From: an uncultured Verrucomicrobiota bacterium
Lineage (GTDB): Bacteria; Verrucomicrobiota; Verrucomicrobiia; Limisphaerales; UBA9464
NCBI GenBank assembly: GCA_903907995.1
Contig: CAIVQH010000013.1
Location: 62,001-126,000 of the forward strand
Reading direction: 5' to 3'
DNA length: 64,000 nt
Positions within the stretch are counted from its first letter, which is position 1; each line of letters begins with the position of its first letter. Shown piece by piece: positions 34,506 through 44,493 of the stretch. The position numbers were made by a program, and so were the translations under genes. The notes below the pieces were generated by a model. It was not told the origin of the DNA and did not search any database. It saw nothing but the letters and a program-made list of their open reading frames with translations.

Positions 34506-34836
34506 AGTCGTCCTCGTCCCATTTCCGTTCGACGATCTGTCAGGCACCAAACTGCGGCCTGCGGTCTGTCTTACCGATCCCATCGGAATTCATCGCCATG
34601 TCATCCTGGCCTTTATCACCAGCAACACGGCTGCTGCGACGGAAACCTCGGATCTGAGGTTGGGCATTTCGCATCCTGATTTTGCCAGGACGGGACTGAA
34701 AGTGGATTCGGCTTTGCGCCTGCATCGCCTGATGACAGTCAATACGACCCTGATCCAACGCGTGCTGGGTGAATTGTCGCCCAATCTTCAGACCCTGGTC
34801 GAAAGCCGCCTGAAACAGCTCTTCAAAATCCGCTGA
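34495..34836 (+). CDS. mazF: MazF/PemK-type mRNA interferase toxin
   Basis: 113 residues. MSGKVVLVPFPFDDLSGTKL, RPAVCL, VILAFITSN, LKVDSALRLHRLMTV and LTP-like LSPNLQTLVESRLKQL correspond in order to the MazF/PemK fold, including the conserved PFPF/D-L and KRPA-like RPAV motifs. It would cleave mRNA and stall growth when its antitoxin is lost. It starts inside the antitoxin gene and ends three bases before the fumarase beta start codon, so fumarase beta translation now depends on this transcript or read-through from the alpha gene. Confidence 0.88.
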   Translation: MSGKVVLVPFPFDDLSGTKLRPAVCLTDPIGIHRHVILAFITSNTAAATETSDLRLGISHPDFARTGLKVDSALRLHRLMTVNTTLIQRVLGELSPNLQTLVESRLKQLFKIR

Positions 34837-34839
34837 CTT

Positions 34840-35415
34840 ATGATCGCCCTCACCACCCCCATTTCCGAAGCTACCATCCGCTCGCTCAAGGTCGGCGACG
34901 AGGTTCTGATTTCCGGCGTCGTTTTCACCGGACGCGACGCGGTCCACAAATACCTGCACGAGGGCGGTGCCCTGCCCCCGGGCGTAAGCCTGCAAGGCGG
35001 CATCATTTACCACTGCGGCCCGGTGATGATGAAGCAGCCCGACGGCTCCTACGTTTGCACCGCCGCCGGCCCGACGACCTCCATCCGCGAGGAGCCCTAT
35101 CAGGGACAGATCATCCACGATTTCGGCGTGCGCGCCGTCATCGGCAAGGGCGGCATGGGCGACCGCACGGCCGAGGCCTGCAAGGATGACGGCTGCGTGT
35201 ACCTGCATGCCATCGGCGGTGCGGCCCAGGTGCTCGCGGAGTGCGTTAAGAAGGTTCGGAACGTTTATTTCGCCGAAGAATTCGGCTCACCCGAGGCCAT
35301 TTGGGAACTCGAGGTGGTGGATTTCCCCGCCGTCGTCACCATTGATGCCCACGGCCATTCCCTGCACCGCGAGATCATGGCGGCGAGCAAGGCGGAGCTG
35401 GAAAAACGGCTCTGA
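34840..35415 (+). CDS. Class I fumarate hydratase, beta subunit
   Basis: 191 residues. C-terminal swivelling domain of the class I enzyme: LKVGDEVLISGVVFTGRDAV, HKYLHEGGALPPGV, IIYHCGPVM, TAAGPTTSIREEPYQ, VRAVIGKGGMGDRT and LHAIGGAAQVLAE. All are classic beta-subunit motifs. It pairs with the alpha subunit at 32812. The three intervening genes are cargo. With no obvious promoter in the three-base gap, it is probably co-transcribed with the toxin. Confidence 0.95.
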   Translation: MIALTTPISEATIRSLKVGDEVLISGVVFTGRDAVHKYLHEGGALPPGVSLQGGIIYHCGPVMMKQPDGSYVCTAAGPTTSIREEPYQGQIIHDFGVRAVIGKGGMGDRTAEACKDDGCVYLHAIGGAAQVLAECVKKVRNVYFAEEFGSPEAIWELEVVDFPAVVTIDAHGHSLHREIMAASKAELEKRL

Positions 35416-35423
35416 TTGCTCGG

Positions 35424-35660
35424 GCCCAATCCCGACGGGATTGAATCATTCAGCCCAGCGTTGCGCGACGAAGTCGGGCTACGCTGGGAAAGGCCATCAA
35501 CGAGGGATCTACCCTGTAGGGGTAGAATCAAATTTCCATGGCGACAGATACAACCCGCGTTGGGGTTGAAGATCCTGTTGACGGAGAACCCAGGGTAGTC
35601 CCGCGTGGCGGTCCAACCCTGGGCTGAAGGATGGAATCCCTTTGGGATTCTGGTAAATGT
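35424..35660. repeat. Chain of six short hairpins (family C)
   Basis: Successive palindromes: AATCCCGACGGGATT, CCAGCGT/ACGCTGG around CGACGAAGTCG, CTACCCTGTAGGGGTAG, CAACCCGCGTTGGGGTTG, CCCAGGGT/ACCCTGGG and GAATCCCTTTGGGATTC. No coding sense. Similar word-chains occur between genes in this phylum. It is directly after the fumarase beta gene. Confidence 0.75.
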
Positions 35661-35734
35661 GGTTCGAAAGTGGATGGGCTGATCGTTGGCTGCTTAATGA
35701 CTGCAAACCGGGCCCGTTCTGCCCTTCGGCATTA

Positions 35735-35782
35735 CCAACAAAAAAGCAGAGGCCCCGGCAGTCCTTTCGGACCACCGGGGCC
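35735..35782 (-). terminator. Strong rho-independent terminator on the minus strand
   Basis: GGCCCCGG (35751-35758) pairs with CCGGGGCC (35775-35782) around an inner GTCC-TTTC-GGAC stem with a symmetric CA/CA internal loop. Read on the minus strand it is followed by TCTGCTTTTTTG. No protein gene lies upstream of it on that strand for over 4 kb. Confidence 0.85.
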
Positions 35783-36600
35783 AAAGCGGGGGTGGGAGCT
35801 CGCCACGCTCTCTTTCCCAATCACCGTCATTTGGCGCCAAATGGCTGACGGCTTCCCGACGCTGTTCTCCACGGCAAGCGGAGTTGTCGGCCTCGCAGCA
35901 GGGCCGTCCGTCACCTTGCGGTGTACGGATTGTTGAGTGAGGCCTCTGTGCCCGCTTGAGTCCGGCGTTTGCGGCGCCGGGTTGCGGACAAGGTCAAGAC
36001 GTGTTTGCCACTTCGGTTCACGTCTTGACCGCTTCTCCCCAGGACGGCCACCGCTTTTGGCGGTGCGTTGGCCCGGGTTGACGGGTCTGACCTCTTATCT
36101 CTCAGGCTGCGTTCAGTTGACAGGCCGGCGGTGCGGTTTTTCGCATCGCCGACGTTGTGGAAGGTTTCCTCGCCTTGCCCGGCGGGGCCTCCCCGGCCCA
36201 AGCGTTCGCTTTGTCACGCCGTTGGGCGTGGTTTGGGGTCGTCCAATGAAGTCCGACCGACGATACGTCTGGGCTCGTGCTGGTACGCGGTAGCAGCCAT
36301 CTACCCTCTGGGTAACCGCGATTCACCGGACGTCGAAACGCCGCCCGGATACTTGACCCGGCTCGGAATGGTTTCTAATCACCCCTTGCCGCTCAGCTCC
36401 TGAATCGCGTAGCTGACGGAGCGCGAACTCCGCCAGAGGAGCTGGTGAATACTGCCTCCGTCCCCCGGCTTGAGCCGTGTTCAAGAGGAGCCGCGCGAAC
36501 CAGCCTCGCCCGGCCTTTCCCCAGTCGCCTGGGATTATCTTCGAGCCTCGCGCAGGGTTCTTTCGTTCGCTGCCGTCCGACTCAGTGCTTTCAATGAACG
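35783..36600 (-). ncRNA. Possible structured non-coding RNA
   Basis: On the minus strand this stretch is bounded by a -10-like TATAAA (36611-36606) and the terminator at 35782. It contains many complementary segments. These include two interleaved stems forming a possible pseudoknot (36394-36401 with 36437-36444, and 36415-36421 with 36456-36462) and a 16-base perfect palindrome CATTTGGCGCCAAATG (about 35831-35846). RNase P and tmRNA signatures were looked for and not found. The extent and strand are inferred. Confidence 0.35.
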
Positions 36601-36605
36601 ATTCA

Positions 36606-36611
36606 TTTATA
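36606..36611 (-). promoter_or_regulatory. Candidate -10 box of the minus-strand transcript
   Basis: TATAAA on the minus strand, next to a palindrome AATGAA-CGA-TTCATT (36593-36607). The -35 region is weak. It is the most A+T-rich spot in the 1.6-kb gap and would start a transcript running to the terminator at 35735-35782. Confidence 0.3.
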
Positions 36612-36651
36612 GCTCATTTTCCGCATTTGCCCACCGATTGATATGCACCGC

Positions 36652-36682
36652 TTGTTCACCGGACGGCGGGAATTGTTCACCG
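36652..36682. promoter_or_regulatory. Direct repeat TTGTTCACCG, 21-bp period
   Basis: Two identical copies of TTGTTCACCG (36652-36661 and 36673-36682) are 21 bp apart, two turns of DNA, so both face the same side. Degenerate TTCACCGG copies occur at 36322 and 36739. It may be an operator upstream of the minus-strand transcript or of the fusion gene at 37012. Confidence 0.4.
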
Positions 36683-37011
36683 CCGGCCACTACGGCTTAA
36701 GGCTGCAAACACTGATGATTCTGACCGATGGCGAAACTCATTCACCGGCCGTCTCGATGGGAAAAACCGCGTGGTGAACAACCCGCCTCCGTTTCCCCGG
36801 CGGGAATTTCAGGCCACGAGTTGGGAATCAGCTCCGCCGAAAGCGATCGGTGGAATGTGGCGAGACAGGGGCAAGAGCATGAGCTTGAGCAAGAAGCGCG
36901 AGCCGGCTTTCCTCTGCTCCGCCGCCCCCCTGCCCCCCCCGCCTCATCCCTGGTGGCACTACGCCTTGACCGTGCGCCCGGCGAAACTCACCTTCCCGGC
37001 TTCGCGTCGGC

Positions 37012-39156
<2,145 letters not shown>

Positions 39157-39168
39157 ACAGCCCTGCAT

Positions 39169-39311
39169 GGGAGGGCGCGGTTCCACCCGCGCCTAAATTC
39201 CTTCGGGCCGCATGCGCACGGAACTTCCCCCCCTTGCGGGATATCGTGTCTTGGGTGCCCACGGACTAGATGAAGAAGCATATGGGGGGGTGGTTGGAAC
39301 CGCGCCCTCCC
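39169..39311. repeat. 143-bp inverted-repeat mini-element (family A, copy 2)
   Basis: The left end (GGGAGGGCGCGG onward) starts 12 bases after the fusion gene. The right end reads GGAACCGCGCCCTCCC and is slightly degenerate. Interior sequence resembles copy 3 (AAGTTCCGT/GAAGG... against AAATCCGT/GAAGA... on the minus strand). No coding frame. Confidence 0.85.
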
Positions 39312-39388
39312 TGCGGTGATGGTCGATTGCCGCAGCGGGCCAAAGATTTCACGTTCGACGAAACCGCGCTGAAGAGCATTCTTTCGCC

Positions 39389-40303
39389 GTGAAATCCACC
39401 CTTTGCCGTCGCTTACTCATGGCCGCGCTCTGCCTCACCACCGTCCCTTCGCTGATGGCGGCCCCGCTCAAGCCCATCGACCTGTGGCCCGGCAGTATGC
39501 CGGGTGACAATGCGGCGAAGGGCGAGGAGAAGGACACTAGCAAGCCCAATGAAGGCCTGGTCGCGGGAAAGCCCCTGATCCGGCTCGGTAATGTGTCCCA
39601 TCCGACTCTTCAGGTTTTCCGTCCGCCCGCGGACAAGGACACGGGCACGGCAGTCGTGGTCTGCCCGGGCGGCGGTTACTATATCCTCGCGATGGATCTG
39701 GAGGGTTCCGAGATTTGCGAATGGCTGAACTCCATCGGGGTTACCGGCGTGCTCGTGAAGTATCGCGTCCCACGTCCCGACGGACAGAATGCGCCCATCG
39801 GTCCGCTGATGGACGCCCAGCGCGCCCTCGGCCTTACGCGTGCCCACGCCGCCGAATGGGGGCTGAATCCGCAACGGATCGGGGTGCTTGGCTTTTCCGC
39901 CGGCGGGCATCTCGCCGCCCGGTTGAGCAACAACTTCAAGGAGCGCGCCTACGCCGCTCTCGACGACGCGGACAAGGTAAGCTGCCGTCCCGACTTCACC
40001 GTGCTGATCTATCCGGCGTACCTCACGGACAAGGACAAGGGCGATGCCCTGCGGCCCGAGATGGCGGTCACCTCCGAGACTTCACCCACCTTCCTCGCCA
40101 TCGCCCAAGACGATCCTGTGCGGGTCGAGAACGTACTCCACTACTCGGTCGCGCTGCAGGCGGCCAAGGTCCCGTTCGAAATGCACGTGTATCCCACCGG
40201 TGGCCATGGCTACGGCCTGCGTCGCACCAAGGAGGCGGTCACGAGCTGGCCTGACCGAGCCACCGACTGGCTGCGCAGCCGTGGCCTGCTGGAGAGGAAG
40301 TGA
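39389..40303 (+). CDS. Secreted alpha/beta-hydrolase (esterase)
   Basis: 304 residues. Signal peptide (1-24, ending SLMAAP), then the BD-FAE/dienelactone-like hydrolase fold. VVVCPGGGYYIL is the oxyanion part, GFSAGGHLAAR holds the nucleophile Ser170, QDDPVRVEN the acid and PTGGHGYGL the histidine. Close in motif order to acetyl-xylan esterases of Verrucomicrobiota and Bacteroidota (CE10-like). It acts outside the cytoplasm, possibly removing acyl groups from plant polysaccharides. Not clustered with a glycosidase here. Confidence 0.88.
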   Translation: MKSTLCRRLLMAALCLTTVPSLMAAPLKPIDLWPGSMPGDNAAKGEEKDTSKPNEGLVAGKPLIRLGNVSHPTLQVFRPPADKDTGTAVVVCPGGGYYILAMDLEGSEICEWLNSIGVTGVLVKYRVPRPDGQNAPIGPLMDAQRALGLTRAHAAEWGLNPQRIGVLGFSAGGHLAARLSNNFKERAYAALDDADKVSCRPDFTVLIYPAYLTDKDKGDALRPEMAVTSETSPTFLAIAQDDPVRVENVLHYSVALQAAKVPFEMHVYPTGGHGYGLRRTKEAVTSWPDRATDWLRSRGLLERK

Positions 40304-40307
40304 GCCG

Positions 40308-40355
40308 GTAGGCGAGTAAGCCAGTAAGCCAGTAGGTCAGTGAGAAAGTGGGCCG
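40308..40355. repeat. Six-unit tandem 8-bp repeat
   Basis: Units GTAGGCGA, GTAAGCCA, GTAAGCCA, GTAGGTCA, GTGAGAAA and GTGGGCCG follow each other without gaps right after the esterase stop. Two are identical. It is a slippage-prone minisatellite, not coding. Confidence 0.85.
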
Positions 40356-40389
40356 GCCGAACAGTCTGCGCGACCGTGGACTGCGCCCC

Positions 40390-41223
40390 TCAGGCCTTGA
40401 TAAACTTCGCCGCCTCGGTTGCCGTCGCGCCGTCGTGGACGATGGCCATCAGCGCCCGCGTCATTCCGGCAGGATCGGCGTGCTGGATGATGTTGCGGCC
40501 GTAAACAATCCCGGCCGCGCCCTGCTGGATGAGCGCCTCGGTACGGGCGAGGATCTCGGCATCCGCCGCCTTGCCGCCGCCCCGCACGAGCACCGGTATG
40601 CGGCCGGCGATTTGCACGACCTTGGAATAGACCGACACGTCATCGGTCGGATCAGCCTTGATGATGTCCGCGCCGAGTTCGACCGCCTGGCGGACGAGCG
40701 GGAGAATCTTGTCGAGATCTCCATCCACCATGTAACCGCCGGCCTTGGTGTTCGACTGGAAGACGAGCGGCTCGATCATCAGCGGCATCGCGTAACGGTC
40801 GCATTCCGGCTTGATCCGGAGAATGTTTTGGATGCATTGGTCCATGACCTCGGGTTCACCGGGGATGCGGAAGAGATTCACGACCACACAGGTCGCATCG
40901 AGGCGCAACGCCTGCTCGACGGGGTTCTCAATCATCCGGCTGAAGAGCGCGCGAGGGAGCTGGGTACCATAGACGTTGGCCACGTCGGTGCGGAGCACGA
41001 GCGAGGGCTTCTGGCGGCCGGGCAGCGACTGGAGGTAGTGCGCCTGACCCACGGTGAGCTGCACGGCGTCGGGCGCGGCGGACACGACCGTCTTCACGGC
41101 CTGCTCCAGATTCTCGATGCCTTGGAGAAAGCCGCGTTCATTGAAGAAGCCATGGTCGATGGCGACGTCGAAGCAGCGGTTGGACTTGGCGTTGAAAAGA
41201 CGGTTCTGGCGGTAGGACTTCAT
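40390..41223 (-). CDS. Class I fructose-bisphosphate aldolase-like (DhnA/FbaB family)
   Basis: 277 residues. TIM-barrel Schiff-base aldolase of the archaeal-type FbaB/DhnA group. FDVAIDHGFF is the N-terminal phosphate/metal region, ADIIKADPTDD carries the Schiff-base lysine, and PVLVRGGGKAAD with GIVYGRNIIQHADP forms the C-terminal phosphate site. It may cleave fructose-1,6-bisphosphate or act as a 2-amino-3,7-dideoxy-heptulosonate synthase-type aldolase. The ATG at 41223 starts the conserved part; frame extension upstream is family-A repeat sequence. Stands alone between repeats. Confidence 0.85.
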   Translation of the reverse strand: MKSYRQNRLFNAKSNRCFDVAIDHGFFNERGFLQGIENLEQAVKTVVSAAPDAVQLTVGQAHYLQSLPGRQKPSLVLRTDVANVYGTQLPRALFSRMIENPVEQALRLDATCVVVNLFRIPGEPEVMDQCIQNILRIKPECDRYAMPLMIEPLVFQSNTKAGGYMVDGDLDKILPLVRQAVELGADIIKADPTDDVSVYSKVVQIAGRIPVLVRGGGKAADAEILARTEALIQQGAAGIVYGRNIIQHADPAGMTRALMAIVHDGATATEAAKFIKA

Positions 41224-41306
41224 GATGCGCGGGCACAGTCTGAAGGTGGCCCGCGTCAGAACGCCAACCGGAAATTCCCCGGCATCGTGCCGGCGTAAGT
41301 CCCCTT

Positions 41307-41441
41307 GGGAGGGCGCGCCCCCCGCGCCGTAACTTTCTTCGTCCCGGGCACGGACGGATTTGCCCTGAACGGAAATCACATCGCGGGTTTCCCAAGGCCT
41401 GGGTGGAGAAAATAGGGGCGCGGGTGGAACCACGCCCTCCC
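41307..41441. repeat. 135-bp inverted-repeat mini-element (family A, copy 3)
   Basis: Ends GGGAGGGCGCG (left, degenerate after 11 bases) and GGTGGAACCACGCCCTCCC (right). It lies 83 bases upstream of the aldolase start. Interior homologous to copy 2. The third such element within 9 kb. Confidence 0.8.
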
Positions 41442-41488
41442 GTACGAACATTTCAGATGCTGCCAGCGGGGGACAGCCCCCTCCCCAC

Positions 41489-43621
41489 TCAGGGCAGCAG
41501 CTTCAGCCGGTAGAAGCGCGGTGCGGCGTCCATCGGCAGGTCCAGCGACTGCGAGCCGCTCGTGAGCGGTCGCGGCGGGCCATATGCCGCCGTCGGTTCG
41601 TAGGGGCCTGAGGGCGAGGATGCCTCCTCCAGCCGGGCATTTTGCCCGGGCATTCCGAGCCAGACGAGCCGCAGCGTTCCGTTCCGCAGATTCAGCGCCC
41701 GCAGCGAAACCGGGTCGCGCGGATGCGTGGCGGCTAGAAATTCCGCCAGATTGGAAACCCCATCGCCATCGGGATCGCCGTTCGGACCATCGGCTCCCGT
41801 GGCCACGCGCGGGTCCAAGGCATGAACGAACTCCCAGCCGTCGGGCAGGCCGTCGCCGTCGGTGTCCGGATCGTTGGGGTCGGTGCCGAGCAGCTTCTCC
41901 ATGTCGCTGCCCAGCCCATCTCCGTCGGGATCGTCCGAATCAGGCGGTGTCCGGCGAAATTCGAGCGCATCAAAGACCTCCCCCTGGGTGCCGATGGCGA
42001 GCAGGCGCAGGGTGTCACCCCGGATCTGGACGGAGGTCAAGTGGTAGCGGGATTGGAACTGCGCGGCATTCGCATCCCACTCGCTCAGCCGGTGGAGAAT
42101 GCTGCCGCCGCCGCCGCTGACGATGTGGTGGACGCCATTCACCGGATGGAACCGCTGGTAGTCGTGGTCGTGACCGCCAAAGACGATCTGGACCCCGTAC
42201 TTGGCCGCCACCGGATAGAGCAGCGCCGCCAATTCATTCATGTCGCGCAGGCCGTTGAAATTGTAGTCATCGAAGCGGTGCCCACCCGAAGACGCCAGCG
42301 GGTGGTGCATGGCCATGAATTTCCAGGGCTTCGTGCTCTGGGCGAGATCGTTCGTCAGCCACGCATACTGGGGCGAATTGGTCGTCAGCTCGTACTGGGA
42401 AAAATACGGGCAGAACAGCACGGCGAAATGCGCGTCGCCCTGGTCGAAGGAATAGTAGAATTCAGGCCGGGTGTGATCGCGCTGATGGTCCGCAAGCGAC
42501 ACGGAATTGGTCGGCTGGCGCAGCGCCTCGATGAGCGGATCGGTGCCGGCGTAGAGATCGTGGTTACCCCAGGCGACGAACCAGGGCACGGATCTCATCA
42601 GCTGCCGGTAAACACTCAGAAACCGGGTGTCGGTGTAGGGAAAGCTGAACTGCGGATAAACCACGTCTCCCAAGTGCAACACCAGGTCGGGATCACGTAC
42701 GGCCAGCTGGCGCGCCACCGCCATTTGGCCGGCCGAACCGGCCCCCGAATCACCTAGCACCACGAAGGAGACATCACCTTCCGGCTTCAGCGTGCGGAAG
42801 GAGAAGATCGGCGACCGCACGGCCTGATCCCCTTCCCCGGCCTGGACGCGATAATAGGTCCGGCTGCCCGGGGCGAGATTGGTGAGCATGACCGCCTGAT
42901 TGGTGGTGGCCACCGTGTTCGTCAGGCTCAGCCCCAACGCCTCCGTCGGTCCGTAATCCACGACGCCGCTGGTGAGCTGTTGGGTCGCCCACACGATCCA
43001 GGCGCTATTGGACGAGACGTTTTGCACCATCGGCCCACGGGTGAAATTGGCCACCAGCTCCGGAACCAGCACCAGCCGGGAACCAAAATCGCCCGCCCCG
43101 TTGACCTGGATCGCCAGGAGGTTCGTGCCGGAGGTCAGCCAGTTTGTGGCGGCGGTCAGATTGAAGTCCACCGCTCCGCCCGGACTCCGTTCCTCCGCCA
43201 GCTGATTGAAGGGCACATAGCCCACCGGATTGTTCGTCAGGTTTTGCCGGAGCACTTCGTGCCCGTTCAGGAAGGCGACGAAACCGCCCTGCCAGTCGAG
43301 CCGCAGGATCAGGGAACGGATGGACACGGCATCCGTCACCGTAAATGACTTCCGAAAATAGGCGGAGGTGAAAAGCCCTGAGGCGTCGTTCAGGAGTGTG
43401 TCCTCACCCCACACCGTGTAGCCGAAACCGGATTCGCCGAGCAGCCATGTCTGGTCATTGAACCCCGGCTCCCGCCAGAGGGTGGGAGGACTGGAAGGCT
43501 CAATGGTGCCGGGTGTGTAGCGCCATTCTTCGCCAATCCCGACCAAAGCGATCTCATCCGCCCGGGCCAGCAGCAGAGTGGCCAAAATCAACAGCAAGCT
43601 GATTGGGCCGGGGCGTAACAT
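41489..43621 (-). CDS. Secreted purple-acid-phosphatase-like metallophosphoesterase with Ca-binding repeats
   Basis: About 710 residues. Signal peptide (ISLLLILATLLLARADE), a jelly-roll or carbohydrate-binding-like domain (about 25-195) and a fibronectin-like PAP N-domain (about 195-285). The metallophosphoesterase core follows, with metal motifs GDSGAG, HLGDVVY, WGNHDLY, MHHP and GGHDHDYQ. Then come thrombospondin type 3-like calcium loops (DSDDPDGDGLGSD, DPNDPDTDGDGLPD, GDPDGDGVSNLAE) and a C-terminal beta domain. It hydrolyses phosphate esters outside the cell. ATG 43621 is preferred to the GTG three codons upstream. Confidence 0.9.
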   Translation of the reverse strand: MLRPGPISLLLILATLLLARADEIALVGIGEEWRYTPGTIEPSSPPTLWREPGFNDQTWLLGESGFGYTVWGEDTLLNDASGLFTSAYFRKSFTVTDAVSIRSLILRLDWQGGFVAFLNGHEVLRQNLTNNPVGYVPFNQLAEERSPGGAVDFNLTAATNWLTSGTNLLAIQVNGAGDFGSRLVLVPELVANFTRGPMVQNVSSNSAWIVWATQQLTSGVVDYGPTEALGLSLTNTVATTNQAVMLTNLAPGSRTYYRVQAGEGDQAVRSPIFSFRTLKPEGDVSFVVLGDSGAGSAGQMAVARQLAVRDPDLVLHLGDVVYPQFSFPYTDTRFLSVYRQLMRSVPWFVAWGNHDLYAGTDPLIEALRQPTNSVSLADHQRDHTRPEFYYSFDQGDAHFAVLFCPYFSQYELTTNSPQYAWLTNDLAQSTKPWKFMAMHHPLASSGGHRFDDYNFNGLRDMNELAALLYPVAAKYGVQIVFGGHDHDYQRFHPVNGVHHIVSGGGGSILHRLSEWDANAAQFQSRYHLTSVQIRGDTLRLLAIGTQGEVFDALEFRRTPPDSDDPDGDGLGSDMEKLLGTDPNDPDTDGDGLPDGWEFVHALDPRVATGADGPNGDPDGDGVSNLAEFLAATHPRDPVSLRALNLRNGTLRLVWLGMPGQNARLEEASSPSGPYEPTAAYGPPRPLTSGSQSLDLPMDAAPRFYRLKLLP

Positions 43622-43680
43622 GGACGTCACACTACTGGGAAGACGCGCCGACGCAACGGCACAGGTACCGCACCAGCCAC

Positions 43681-44424
43681 TTAAGCCTGGAGACTGGCGA
43701 GCACCTCGGGATCGCGCACGTCCACCCAGCGGCCGGCAATCTTCAGGCCGGCGATGGTCTGGCCGGCGGCGATCATCGCGATGATGGCATCCGTCAGCTC
43801 GTATTCGCCGCGCGGCGATTTTTGCAGGCGGGCAGTGAACTCGAAAACCTGCGGGCGAAACAGGTAGATGCCGGCATTGTACCAGACCGGCTGCCCGGGT
43901 TTCAGCCAGCCCGTGGCGCGCAGCTCCTCGAGCTGCGCCGGGCTGGGCTTCTCCACCAGCCGCGTGAGGTTGAACTGGTCGTCAAAGAAGTTGAGGCCGC
44001 CCTTGGTGACATCCTCGCCCTCGGTGACGGTCAGCAGGCCGGAGAATGGCTGCTCCTGCCAGCGCGCGACCATCTGCCGATAGGTCTCAGGCTTCACGAG
44101 GATGTCGCCGTAGGTCAGCAGGAAATCATCACCGCCCAGGAAGTCCTTCGCGTACTCCGGGGCCTTGCCGGTGCCGTCCTGCACCACCTGACGCGCATAA
44201 ACAATGCGGGCACCGAAGCGGCTGCCATCGCCGAAATGGGACTCGATGACCTCGGCCCGCCAACCGGTGATGATGCACACCTCACGGATGCCCGCGCCGA
44301 GCAGCCCTTCCAGGATGTGCTCCAAGATGGGCCGGCCATGGACCGGCAGCATGGGCTTGGGAAGCTCGTTGGTGAGTTCCCGCATCCGTGTGCCCTTGCC
44401 TGCCGCCAGAATGACCGCCTTCAT
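43681..44424 (-). CDS. Sugar-phosphate nucleotidyltransferase (RmlA/GCD1-like)
   Basis: 247 residues. ILAAGKGTRMRELTNELPKP is the NTP-binding loop and LPVHGRPILEHILEGLLGAG the dimer helix. LLTYGDILVK (metal Asp), VVQDGTGKAPEYAK and WVDVRDPE follow. This is the architecture of glucose-1-phosphate/mannose-1-phosphate nucleotidyltransferases, which make NDP-sugars for cell-surface polysaccharides. Which sugar and nucleotide are used is not decided by sequence. No glycan cluster is next to it; start at ATG 44424 directly before the NTP loop. Confidence 0.9.
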   Translation of the reverse strand: MKAVILAAGKGTRMRELTNELPKPMLPVHGRPILEHILEGLLGAGIREVCIITGWRAEVIESHFGDGSRFGARIVYARQVVQDGTGKAPEYAKDFLGGDDFLLTYGDILVKPETYRQMVARWQEQPFSGLLTVTEGEDVTKGGLNFFDDQFNLTRLVEKPSPAQLEELRATGWLKPGQPVWYNAGIYLFRPQVFEFTARLQKSPRGEYELTDAIIAMIAAGQTIAGLKIAGRWVDVRDPEVLASLQA

Positions 44425-44493
44425 GCGGCGCGAATCGAAACCGCAAGCCGGGGGCGAAGGCAATCTTTGTCGCGGCCACCTACGGACGCGGGC

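Larger units (their letters stand above)
35416..37011. other. 1.6-kb region without protein genes
   Basis: No open frame here has convincing composition, start signals or recognisable domains. The parts are: a chain of hairpins (35424-35660), a strong minus-strand terminator (35735-35782), a stretch of strong secondary structure (about 35783-36600), a minus-strand -10-like box (36606-36611), a direct-repeat pair (36652-36682) and GAGC-rich simple sequence (about 36870-36905). Confidence 0.7.

Noticed and set aside
35911-36403. Several open frames of 60-120 codons in the gene-free stretch
   Set aside because: Composition is Arg/Pro/Ser-rich without motifs, starts lack ribosome-binding sites, and frames overlap each other on both strands. 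Structured RNA or decayed sequence explains them better.
35783-36600. RNase P RNA or tmRNA
   Set aside because: The universal GAGGAAAGTCC and ACAGAACCCGGCTTA-type RNase P boxes are not present. No tRNA-like end with a T-loop and no tag reading frame ending in Ala-Ala were found on either strand.
40308-40355. CRISPR-like array
   Set aside because: Units are 8 bp without spacers; this is a tandem minisatellite.
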